Assembly (NCBI GenBank): GCA_964411125.1
Contig: CAYPJU010000006.1
Coordinates: 1 to 64,000, forward strand
Reading direction: 5' to 3'
DNA length: 64,000 nt
Source: JBFIHF01 sp964411125
Lineage (GTDB): Bacteria > Myxococcota_A > Bradymonadia > Bradymonadales > Bradymonadaceae
Shown here: positions 35,931 to 45,262 of the stretch, piece by piece
How the letters are laid out: each line of letters starts with the position of its first letter
How positions within the stretch are numbered: the stretch's first letter is position 1
Program-made: the position numbers and the translations under genes
The notes under the pieces: model-generated
The model's input: only the letters and a program-made list of their open reading frames with translations
The model's database searches: none
What the model was told of the DNA's origin: nothing

Positions 35931-36724
35931 CAGAACTCCAACACCTCGGTGACGTAGATCTGTGCCTGGGTGGTGAAGATCTCAGTGTCCCTCGCGTTCG
36001 ACGTAGGCGGCAGCTCCAGCGTGATCCTGACCCGGGTGGGGAGCCGGCCAGCGAAATCGCGCCGGGTCGTGTCCCACTCGGTGACCCAGCGACCCTGCGC
36101 GATCTCTTCGAGCGTTCCGAGCTCCACCTTGCCAGCGTCCCAGTACTCGAACTTCACCGACTCCACCTCGGGGAGCATCGTGTAGATCACCCCTCCCTTT
36201 CGCAGGTCGTCGTCGGTCGTCGCGTCTTCGCGACGCATGAGCTGCTTGACGAGCCGCCCCGTCTCCCGGTCGCGGTCGGTGCGGATGAAGTATCCAATCT
36301 CGGCGTGATTGCTGGCACGCGAGCGAGGATCGGTGCGGATGTGGGCGAAGCTCGAGAACGACAGCTCGTCTTCGCGCCCGATGAAGCCGAGCTGGATCTC
36401 GTCCTGGTTCGAAGCGAGCAGTGCGTCCTCGTCGTCACCATCTCCCTCCAGCCCGAAGGTCTCTTCGCCCGGAAGCTCCTCGGCGCCGAATTCGGGACCC
36501 GCGATGTACGCGGCCCCGATCTCCGTCGTCATCCGGTTCATCGTGATGCGGACCTGCTGGAAGCGCGCCGTACGCTCCTCGACGATGTCGCGCGTACGGA
36601 ACATGCTGCCGATGCTCATCCACATCAGACCGGTCAGCCCGGCGAGGATCCCGACCGCGATCATCACCTCGATGAGGGTGAATCCGCGCTCGTCGAGCCC
36701 GTATGTGGTGGTCGGGTTCGTCAT
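35930..36724 (-). CDS. gspJ: Type II secretion minor pseudopilin GspJ
   Basis: A 264-residue pseudopilin with the prepilin peptidase site ERG|FTLIEVMIAVGIL (+5 Glu present) at about residue 14. The C-terminal domain is beta-rich with a charged DGDDEDALLAS insert. GspJ forms the tip complex with GspI and GspK. Its stop overlaps the gspK start by one base, and its start overlaps gspI by four. Confidence 0.92.
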   Translation of the reverse strand: MTNPTTTYGLDERGFTLIEVMIAVGILAGLTGLMWMSIGSMFRTRDIVEERTARFQQVRITMNRMTTEIGAAYIAGPEFGAEELPGEETFGLEGDGDDEDALLASNQDEIQLGFIGREDELSFSSFAHIRTDPRSRASNHAEIGYFIRTDRDRETGRLVKQLMRREDATTDDDLRKGGVIYTMLPEVESVKFEYWDAGKVELGTLEEIAQGRWVTEWDTTRRDFAGRLPTRVRITLELPPTSNARDTEIFTTQAQIYVTEVLEF

Positions 36725-37323
36725 CCGTCGTCCTCGTCACCGATCTCCTCGGTGACTCCGAAGATGCCGAATTCGGCGAGGTTCGGATCGGCGATGTACT
36801 CGACGAGCTGGAAGTTGGTCTCGCGCCCTGCGAACTCGAACGTCACGATGAGGTCGATGCGGCGGACCTTCTGGCCGATGTTGTTGATCATCTCGGGGAG
36901 CTGCCCGATGAGCATCGGCAACATCGCGCTGAACGCCGCGTTGCCCTGCAGCGCACCCTGCGACTGCTCGCCGAACAACTGCGAGTTGACCTGCGCGAGG
37001 AACTGCTCTTTGGCGGTCTCCGGGATCTCGACGGGCCGCACGACCGCCTCCCAGCGGATGTCCTCGCGACCCTGGTCCGAGAACGTGCCGGAGAACTTCT
37101 GCTCACCCGACGAGAACCCCTCCTCCATCATCTCGTACTCGATGTCGATCATCTTGCCGCGGGCGAGCAGCCCCGCGGTCGTGATCTCGTTCGAGTAGAC
37201 GGCCTGCTGGCCGGAGTTTGCCATCGTTCCCATCAAGATGGTCATGGCGCTCGCGAGGATCGCCAGCGCAATGAGGACTTCCAGGAGGGTGAAACCGAGT
37301 CGAGAGTGGAGCTTGGGTATCAT
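36721..37323 (-). CDS. gspI: Type II secretion minor pseudopilin GspI
   Basis: A 200-residue pseudopilin with prepilin site RLG|FTLLEVLIALAIL near residue 9 and +5 Glu. Enterobacterial GspI is about 125 residues, so this one carries a longer C-terminal domain. It nucleates the tip complex in known systems. It overlaps gspH by four bases (ATGA) and gspJ by four. Confidence 0.92.
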   Translation of the reverse strand: MIPKLHSRLGFTLLEVLIALAILASAMTILMGTMANSGQQAVYSNEITTAGLLARGKMIDIEYEMMEEGFSSGEQKFSGTFSDQGREDIRWEAVVRPVEIPETAKEQFLAQVNSQLFGEQSQGALQGNAAFSAMLPMLIGQLPEMINNIGQKVRRIDLIVTFEFAGRETNFQLVEYIADPNLAEFGIFGVTEEIGDEDDG

Positions 37324-38039
37324 TCGTCTTCCTCCACTTCGCCGAAATCCTCGGGGACGTCGATCTCGTCGGAGAACGTGAGCACCCGTCCGGTGAGCGG
37401 CTCGGTCACGAGGGTGAACGCCGCGCCGGACTCGGACTTGATGACGAGCATCACCTGCTCCTGGAAGCCGTTCGGGAAGAACGACATCGACACCTGTCCG
37501 TCGGTGAACTCGCCCTCGGCGGCCGGCTTGACGAACCTCGCGAACTTCGTCCCTTCCGACAGCTTCGTCGTCTTCAAGACGCCGTCCTGAAGGCGCTCGT
37601 AGGAGACCTTGCGGTTGACCCCCAGGGCGTTGCCCTCCTCTTCGTCGAAGAGGTCGCGTTCCTCCTCGACTTTGTCGGCGAGCCGCTGCGCCTCCTCGGT
37701 GAGGAAGTCCTCGGTTGCCTCCGAGTTGGTCGTCTCTTCGACGACCGGTCCCTTGGAGACCTCGGTGTAGTACTCACCGGTGTTCATGTCGAAGACGAGC
37801 CGCATCTGCGCGTTGTTCAGCGCGGCCATCGAGTACGTGTACTTGATCGCCGCGGAGACGCGCATCGCGTCGTCTCGCAGGTCGGAGTTCGACACCGAGC
37901 TGAGACCGTACACGCCCAGCCCCATCATCATCCCGGCGATGGCGAGGACGATCATGAGCTCAACCACGGTCATGCCGTGGGGGCGGTCGAGGCCCCACGC
38001 CGGATGGCCGGCGCGCGATGTCGAAGAGACCGGCGTCAT
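37320..38039 (-). CDS. gspH: Type II secretion minor pseudopilin GspH
   Basis: A 239-residue pseudopilin. The prepilin site is PHG|MTVVELMIVLAIAGM at about residue 23, after a longer leader than usual. The C-terminal domain contains an acidic segment (VEEERDLFDEEEGNALG). GspH links the tip complex to the GspG filament in known systems. It begins two bases after the gspG stop. Confidence 0.9.
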   Translation of the reverse strand: MTPVSSTSRAGHPAWGLDRPHGMTVVELMIVLAIAGMMMGLGVYGLSSVSNSDLRDDAMRVSAAIKYTYSMAALNNAQMRLVFDMNTGEYYTEVSKGPVVEETTNSEATEDFLTEEAQRLADKVEEERDLFDEEEGNALGVNRKVSYERLQDGVLKTTKLSEGTKFARFVKPAAEGEFTDGQVSMSFFPNGFQEQVMLVIKSESGAAFTLVTEPLTGRVLTFSDEIDVPEDFGEVEEDE

Positions 38040-38041
38040 CG

Positions 38042-38494
38042 TTACTCTTGCCCTCCCTCTTCGGCGTGGACGTCGTCCTCCGTGCCTTCGACCCCGTCAG
38101 GCCCCATCGAATAGATCTCGAAGTCGCGGTTCGAGTTCTTCTTGTAGATGTAATCCGCACCCCAAGGGTCCTTCGGGACGTTCTCGGTCAGGGGCGAGGG
38201 CCCCTCCGCGAGCTGCTCGAGGTTGTCGGGCAGGCTCCGCGGCGACGAACTCAGGTAGTAGGCGTCGCAGAGGTTCGAGAGCTGGTTGATCTCGATGCGA
38301 GCCTCCGAGATCGACGCACGGTCGAGCGCACCGAACACGAAGAAGCCGACGACACCCATGATCGACGCGATGATCGTGAGGACGATCATCAGCTCGACGA
38401 TCGTCATGCCCTTGGCGTCGGCGAGGGCACGATACCCCCGCGTCCCCCGCAGCTTCTTCCGCTGTTTCTCTTCTCGTTCGTTGATGTCACGCAT
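38042..38494 (-). CDS. gspG: Type II secretion major pseudopilin GspG
   Basis: A 150-residue major pseudopilin. The ATG at 38494 (MRDINEREEKQRKKL) is preferred over the one 42 bases upstream because GGAG lies six bases before it. The prepilin peptidase site AKG|MTIVELMIVLTIIASI is about 29 residues in, so the leader is long and highly basic. The C-terminal domain has the expected DPWGADYIY and DFEIYSMGPDGVEGTEDD (calcium site of GspG). It polymerises into the secretion pseudopilus. Confidence 0.95.
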   Translation of the reverse strand: MRDINEREEKQRKKLRGTRGYRALADAKGMTIVELMIVLTIIASIMGVVGFFVFGALDRASISEARIEINQLSNLCDAYYLSSSPRSLPDNLEQLAEGPSPLTENVPKDPWGADYIYKKNSNRDFEIYSMGPDGVEGTEDDVHAEEGGQE

Positions 38495-38535
38495 CTGGTT
38501 CTCCTTTGTGCTGACTTGTTTATGGGTGCGCTGCA

Positions 38536-39762
38536 TCAGCCACCCACCATCTGATTGAGTTGAAGGATCGGCAGCATGATGCCGAACACCACGACCGCCG
38601 CTCCAATGCCCATGAAAACGATCATGAGCGGTTCGAGCATCACCGTGAGGGCGGCGATTCGCGCGTCGACCTGCTGGTTGTAAGAAATCGCGACGTTCTC
38701 GAGCATCTCTTCGAGCTGCCCCGACTTTTCGCCGATCGCGATCATGTGAGTCACGAGGGGAGGAAACTCGCCGGAGCGTTTGAGCGGCTGCGCGATGCTG
38801 TCGCCCTCGCGGATATCGACGCGCGCGCCCTCCACGACTTCAATCAAGCGCGTGTTCCCGAGGATGTCCTTCACGATGTCGAGCGCCTGAAGCAGCGGAA
38901 CACCGCTCGACATCAGGGTCCCGAGCGTACGGGCGAAGCGCGCGATCGCGATCATGCGGACGAGTCCCCCGATGAAGGGGATGCGCAGTGTGAACCGATC
39001 CCACTTTTCGCGTCCCGGTCCGCTCTTCCAGTGCATGAAGCCCCAGATGAGGCCACCGATGGCGGGGAAGATGACGAACCAGTAGTTCGCGAACGACTCC
39101 GAGACGAAGATCAGAAATCGCGTGATGAAGGGAAGCGTCGCGCCCTGATCCTTGAAGATCGCGGTGACCTTCGGGATCACGAACGTGAAGAGGATCGCCA
39201 TGATGACGACGCCGATGAAGAGCATGATGATCGGATAGATCATCGCGCCGACGATCTTCGAGCGCAGGTCGATCTGCGCCTCGAGGAACTCGGTGAGCCG
39301 CTCGAGCACCGTGTCGAGGTTACCCGCGGACTCGCCGGCCTTCACCATGTTGACGTAGAGGTCCGAGAACTGTTTGGGGTGCGACCGCAGCGCGTTCGCG
39401 AGGCTCGAACCTTCGTTCACCTGACGCCGAACGTCCGACAACACGCGCTGGAACTCTTCCTTTTCGGTCTGGTCGGAGAGCGCGTTGAGTGACTCGACCA
39501 GCGGGATCCCCGCGCGCAGAAGCGTCGCGAGCTGCCTGGTGAAGACCGCGATGTCGCGCAGCGTGACGAACTGCAGCATCCGCTTGAAGTCGATGTCGCG
39601 GTTGTCGGCGGACTTCGTAGCCCCCTTCCCTTCGAAGACCTCGGTGACGAAGATGCCCTTACCCTGCAGATGCGAACGCAGCGCCGCCTTCGATTCGGCG
39701 TCCTGAATGCCTTTGACGTTCTTGCCGGCCGTCGTGAGGCCTTTGTATTCGTAAATCGGCAC
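38536..39762 (-). CDS. gspF: Type II secretion inner-membrane protein GspF
   Basis: A 408-residue polytopic platform protein. Two T2SSF domains are visible (about 75-195 and 275-400), each an alpha-helical bundle, with three membrane helices (about 170-195, 223-245 and 375-400). The N-terminal MPIYEYKGLTTAGKNVKG is typical of GspF/PilC. It connects the GspE ATPase to pseudopilus assembly. Ten bases separate it from gspE. Confidence 0.95.
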   Translation of the reverse strand: MPIYEYKGLTTAGKNVKGIQDAESKAALRSHLQGKGIFVTEVFEGKGATKSADNRDIDFKRMLQFVTLRDIAVFTRQLATLLRAGIPLVESLNALSDQTEKEEFQRVLSDVRRQVNEGSSLANALRSHPKQFSDLYVNMVKAGESAGNLDTVLERLTEFLEAQIDLRSKIVGAMIYPIIMLFIGVVIMAILFTFVIPKVTAIFKDQGATLPFITRFLIFVSESFANYWFVIFPAIGGLIWGFMHWKSGPGREKWDRFTLRIPFIGGLVRMIAIARFARTLGTLMSSGVPLLQALDIVKDILGNTRLIEVVEGARVDIREGDSIAQPLKRSGEFPPLVTHMIAIGEKSGQLEEMLENVAISYNQQVDARIAALTVMLEPLMIVFMGIGAAVVVFGIMLPILQLNQMVGG

Positions 39763-39772
39763 GGTATCTGGC

Positions 39773-41497
<1,725 letters not shown>

Positions 41498-41500
41498 CGT

Positions 41501-43939
41501 TCACTCCTCCGCGGCGTCGGGATCGAACCGCACACCACCGTCGGGGAGCTGCTCGCGCGCCGGCTCGCCTGCCGCCCCGGCCTCTCCTCCGAGCAACTGG
41601 TAGCGCGGCCCGTCGGTGTCGAACGCTTCGAGCGCCGCCTCCCGAGCGGCCTGCTCGCCCTCCGCCGTCTCGATCTGTGCCTTCATGCGACCGACCAGAC
41701 CGGACTTCTTATCGAAGTTCACATTCTTGATGTACTTGAGGTCTCGGCGCCCGAAGAGCTTCAGGAGTTCCTCGCGCTCCTCGAGCTTTCGGTCGTGGAT
41801 CTTCTGCAGATCCCCTTCGTTCTCGATGATGTAGGGGGTCAGCATGAGGACGAGATTCTGCTTCGTCTTGATCGTGCCGGTGTTGCGGAAGAGGATCCCC
41901 ACCAGTGGGATGTCCCCGAGGAAAGGCACCTTCTCGACCGTCTCGTTCTCGACGTCGCGGATGAGCCCACCGATGACGACCGTCGACTGGTCTTTGACGA
42001 GGACGACCGTCTTGATGTTTCGCTTGGTTCGGTCGGGGGCGCCTTCGATGCTGGAGGCCCCCTTGATGTCGGAGACCTCCTGGTTGACCTCGAGCCGCAC
42101 GTAGTCGGACTCGTTGACCTGCGGCAAGATCCGCAGCGTGATGCCGACGTCCTGGTAGTCGATCTGGGGGAAGAGCGAGCCGCCGAGCCCGCTCAATCCG
42201 CCACCACCGAGGAGTCCGGCGAGGCCCGCCGCCTCCGCGCCGGCCGCCTGCCCGATCAGGTTCCCGAGCCCGCCTCCCGCGCCGCCGAGCGAACGACGGA
42301 ACGCGATCTGCTCGCCGACGACGATCTCCGCCTCCTCGTTGTCCATCGTGAGCACGGCGGGGGTCGACAGGATGTTCACGGACTTGTCCGTCTGCGTCGC
42401 CTGGAGCAGAAGAGCGAAGGCGGGGAGCGAGATGCTCGTCCCCGGGATCTGAACGAGCGGACCGACGAGGCCGATCGCGCCGCCGACACCGCCCAGGGCC
42501 GATTCGATCCCGTTGAAGTTCGACTGCCCCAGGATCAGGCCGCGCGTGTCGTCGACGAGCCCGCTCTCGACCGCCGAATCGGGAATCACGCCGTCGAAAT
42601 CCTGGCCGAGGCCGGCGTTGAAGCCGAGGTTCAGGTTGCGGTTCACGTCGAGCCCGATCTCCATGATGACCGCTTCGACGTAGACCTGCTTACGCGGCCG
42701 GTCGAGGAGATCGATGACGCTCTCGAGCGCGAGGTAGTCACGAGGTGAGGCGACGACGACGAGCGAGTTGGTCGGCTTGTGGGACGTGATCTGCACCTCC
42801 CCCGACAGCAACTCCGCGGTCTCTCCCCCGCCGGCGTTCGCGTTCGCGTTCGCCGCGGCCCGGCGCTGCGCCGCCGTCCTCGTCTGCGTCCGGTTCGCGC
42901 CCGAGCTCGACGAGCCGCTCGCCAGGTTCGAGAGCGTTCCCGCGAGCTCTTCGGCGTTCGCATACTCCAGAAACTTCACGTGGATCTGGCCGCCGACCGC
43001 GGTCGGCACGTCGAGGATGTTGATCATCGCTTTGATCTTCTCGAACGAACGCTTGTTCGAGACGATCAGCAGCTGGTTGGTGCGCTCGTCGGCGATGATC
43101 TCGGAGATCTCGACGTCGAGCTCGCTCGCGGACTCCGCATTCTTGGCGTTCTTCGCGTTGCTCCGCCGCGCGGTGGTCCCGGCAGCCTGCGCCTGGAAGA
43201 TCTCTTCGAGCTTCGTCTTGATCTCGCCAGCCTCGGCGTAGAGCACCTTGTAGACGTAGACCTGGTCCGCCGCGTCGCCGGAGTTGAGGCGTTTGATCAG
43301 CGACTGGATGCGGCGCAGGTTCGCCGCATTCTCGGTGATGATCAGGCTCGACCCGTACGGCACGATCGTGGCGTCGGGCGTCACGAACTTCGCTACCACC
43401 TCCTGCACGGCCTCCGGGGTCCCGTTTTCGATGGGGACGATCGCGGTCACCATCCGCGCCTCGTTCGGCAGGCGCTCACCCTCGGCGTACGGCATCATCG
43501 GTTCGGTGATCGCCGATTTGGACTCGACGATCTTGAGGAAGCTACCGAAAGGAACGACCGTCAACCCGTTCATCTGCAGCGCGGCGAGGAAGGCGCGGTA
43601 CGCCTCGTTCACCGACACGGCCTTGGGGGAGATGATCGTGATCGTCTTGGAGGTGTTGATGCTGTCCGAAATGATGAAGTTCTTCTCCATGATGGAGGAG
43701 AACATCTTCACGACCTCATCGAGCTGCGCCTGCCGAAAGTCGAGCGTCACCTTCTGGTTGGACGGCGTTCGCTTCGGCCGAAAGTCGGGGTCGAAGTTCG
43801 GCGGCAGATTGTACTCTTCGGTCGGGTTGGCGTTCTGCGGCGTGATCGTCTCGCCGGAGTCCTGAGCAAAGGACGTCGCGGGCAACAGCCCTGCAACGAA
43901 CGACGCAACCATGACCTTTCGGAGGATGGAACTCTTCAT
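41501..43939 (-). CDS. gspD: Type II secretion outer-membrane secretin GspD
   Basis: An 812-residue secretin forming the outer-membrane channel. It has a signal peptide (cleavage after SFA, about residue 25), an N0 domain starting near 60, N1-N3 domains (with a Ser/Asn/Ala-rich loop, about 340-370), and a C-terminal secretin core with the VPxLGDIPxxGxLF motif (VEKVPFLGDIPLVGILF). The gspC stop is immediately before the ATG. No pilotin gene is adjacent. Confidence 0.95.
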   Translation of the reverse strand: MKSSILRKVMVASFVAGLLPATSFAQDSGETITPQNANPTEEYNLPPNFDPDFRPKRTPSNQKVTLDFRQAQLDEVVKMFSSIMEKNFIISDSINTSKTITIISPKAVSVNEAYRAFLAALQMNGLTVVPFGSFLKIVESKSAITEPMMPYAEGERLPNEARMVTAIVPIENGTPEAVQEVVAKFVTPDATIVPYGSSLIITENAANLRRIQSLIKRLNSGDAADQVYVYKVLYAEAGEIKTKLEEIFQAQAAGTTARRSNAKNAKNAESASELDVEISEIIADERTNQLLIVSNKRSFEKIKAMINILDVPTAVGGQIHVKFLEYANAEELAGTLSNLASGSSSSGANRTQTRTAAQRRAAANANANAGGGETAELLSGEVQITSHKPTNSLVVVASPRDYLALESVIDLLDRPRKQVYVEAVIMEIGLDVNRNLNLGFNAGLGQDFDGVIPDSAVESGLVDDTRGLILGQSNFNGIESALGGVGGAIGLVGPLVQIPGTSISLPAFALLLQATQTDKSVNILSTPAVLTMDNEEAEIVVGEQIAFRRSLGGAGGGLGNLIGQAAGAEAAGLAGLLGGGGLSGLGGSLFPQIDYQDVGITLRILPQVNESDYVRLEVNQEVSDIKGASSIEGAPDRTKRNIKTVVLVKDQSTVVIGGLIRDVENETVEKVPFLGDIPLVGILFRNTGTIKTKQNLVLMLTPYIIENEGDLQKIHDRKLEEREELLKLFGRRDLKYIKNVNFDKKSGLVGRMKAQIETAEGEQAAREAALEAFDTDGPRYQLLGGEAGAAGEPAREQLPDGGVRFDPDAAEE

Positions 43940-45001
43940 TTACTTCACTCGGTATTTGAGCTGCTCCGCCTTTCCGCGTCGCTGGACTTCGATGCTGGCC
44001 TCCTTCGCGCCGCGCATCTTCTGCAGCAGCTCGATGGCGTGGGCCTGGTTCTTTATCTTCGTGCCGTTGATGGAGGTGACGACGTCGCCCGACTGAATGC
44101 CGAGCTGGGAGTAGACGCTGTCGCCCCGAATGCCGACGAGCTTGATGCCCGCCTTCTTTCCATCTTCGTAGTTGGGGATGACTTTTGCGCCGCGGGCGAG
44201 GCCCTCGGCGTCGTTGAGCTTCGCCTCGACGATCGCGGAATCGAGCTCGTACTCGTTTTCGCCGACGACCTTGACGCCCTCGGCCTTGACCACCGCCTTG
44301 GCCGCATCCTTGGCCGCAGCGAGCTTGCCGGCTTCGGGATCCCCGCCCAACGGCGCGGGAGCGTTCGGAGCCACGAGACCGGTGGGAGCGCGGCTGGATC
44401 GGTAGGTGCTCGCCAGGGTCGGTGCCCCGGAGAGGGAGTCCTGGAGTCGGATGTACTCGAGCCGGTTGCCGCGCTTGAGGATCACCCGGTCGCGCCGAAT
44501 CTCGACGATCTCGGCTTGCCCCATCAACTGCTCGCCGACGCCGAGGATGTACGTGGCCTTGGAGCCTTCGTCACTGAAGAGTGCGACCGAAAAATCGGCG
44601 TCGTCCGCCACCATCGCACCGAGCAGCTTGACGGCGATGTCGCTCGCGATCGGGAGCTCGGAGGGAACGCCGGCGTTGGGGTCGGGCTCGACGCACGCCC
44701 CCTCCTGGCAGACCTGCCCGTCGGGGCATCCTTCGGGACAATCGGTGGGTTCGGGGGTCTCCTCCGGACAACCGAAGAGACAGCGTTTCGTGATCCCCTG
44801 TGCGTAGCTCTGCGCCCGAGGCTTACTCTTCTTGCTGTCCGCAGGCTTTGCCGCTTTGGCAAACTCCGGAACCTCGGGGACGGTGTAGGGGGCGAGGTAG
44901 ATCGCGACCGTCTTGTTCACCGCAGTAGCGAGCAAGACCGCTATCAGTGCGATGATCAGGAGGTGCCCGACCCATCCCCACTTCTGTAACAACGACTCCA
45001 T
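43940..45001 (-). CDS. gspC: Type II secretion protein GspC with Cys-rich insertion
   Basis: A 353-residue bitopic protein: cytoplasmic N-terminus, membrane helix (about 13-35), then a periplasmic HR (homology region) domain and a C-terminal PDZ domain (about 255-353, with SGDVVTSINGTKI). It couples the secretin to the inner-membrane platform. Six Cys (74, 78, 88, 92, 98, 103) form a short Cys/Pro-rich insertion before the HR domain, which is not usual in GspC. The ATG at 45001 is chosen over GTG 45004 because GAGGA lies at a better spacing. It is the first gene of the operon and sits under the sigma-54 promoter candidate. Confidence 0.93.
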   Translation of the reverse strand: MESLLQKWGWVGHLLIIALIAVLLATAVNKTVAIYLAPYTVPEVPEFAKAAKPADSKKSKPRAQSYAQGITKRCLFGCPEETPEPTDCPEGCPDGQVCQEGACVEPDPNAGVPSELPIASDIAVKLLGAMVADDADFSVALFSDEGSKATYILGVGEQLMGQAEIVEIRRDRVILKRGNRLEYIRLQDSLSGAPTLASTYRSSRAPTGLVAPNAPAPLGGDPEAGKLAAAKDAAKAVVKAEGVKVVGENEYELDSAIVEAKLNDAEGLARGAKVIPNYEDGKKAGIKLVGIRGDSVYSQLGIQSGDVVTSINGTKIKNQAHAIELLQKMRGAKEASIEVQRRGKAEQLKYRVK

Positions 45002-45057
45002 CACGTCCTCGTCTACGCACCAAAACGGCGGTGCACCTTACTGGCGTGCCCTATCAG

Positions 45058-45073
45058 AGCAATCTACGTACCA
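45058..45073 (-). promoter_or_regulatory. Sigma-54 promoter of the gsp operon (candidate)
   Basis: Reading the minus strand gives TGGTACGTAGATTGCT, which matches the -24/-12 consensus TGGCACG-N4-TTGCW at all but one defined position (T for C at the fourth base). GG and GC are in the required 12-base register. The predicted start point is near 45047, about 45 bases before the gspC ATG. Confidence 0.75.
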
Positions 45074-45135
45074 GCCATCACAAGACTAAAAATCAACGAC
45101 TTACACGCCTTCTAGCCCATCAAGGCGGGCACTAT

Positions 45136-45150
45136 TTGACATTTTGTCAA
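45136..45150. promoter_or_regulatory. Candidate upstream activator site, TTGACA palindrome
   Basis: TTGACATTTTGTCAA is a perfect inverted repeat of TTGACA with a three-base centre, in an unusually AT-rich spot. It lies about 89-103 bases upstream of the predicted sigma-54 start, the normal distance for an enhancer. It may bind the enhancer-binding protein encoded just beyond; this is inference. Confidence 0.6.
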
Positions 45151-45262
45151 TCGGAGCGCCAGGGGCGGGGTTGGAGCGACATTCTGGCAACGTTCCTGCC
45201 CGATGGTGCGGTCCGGGACCGACGTGCGAAAGATTCGGTCGTGGCCGAGCAGTCGCGAGGCT

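Noticed and set aside
45136..45150. TTGACA in the palindrome as a sigma-70 -35 box
   Set aside because: No -10 hexamer is found 16-18 bases away on either strand, whereas a sigma-54 promoter lies at the distance expected for an activator site.
45185..45200. Plus-strand TGGCAACGTTCCTGCC resembling a second sigma-54 promoter
   Set aside because: GG and GC are in register, but it points into the 3' end of the activator gene on the opposite strand, where no plus-strand gene follows.
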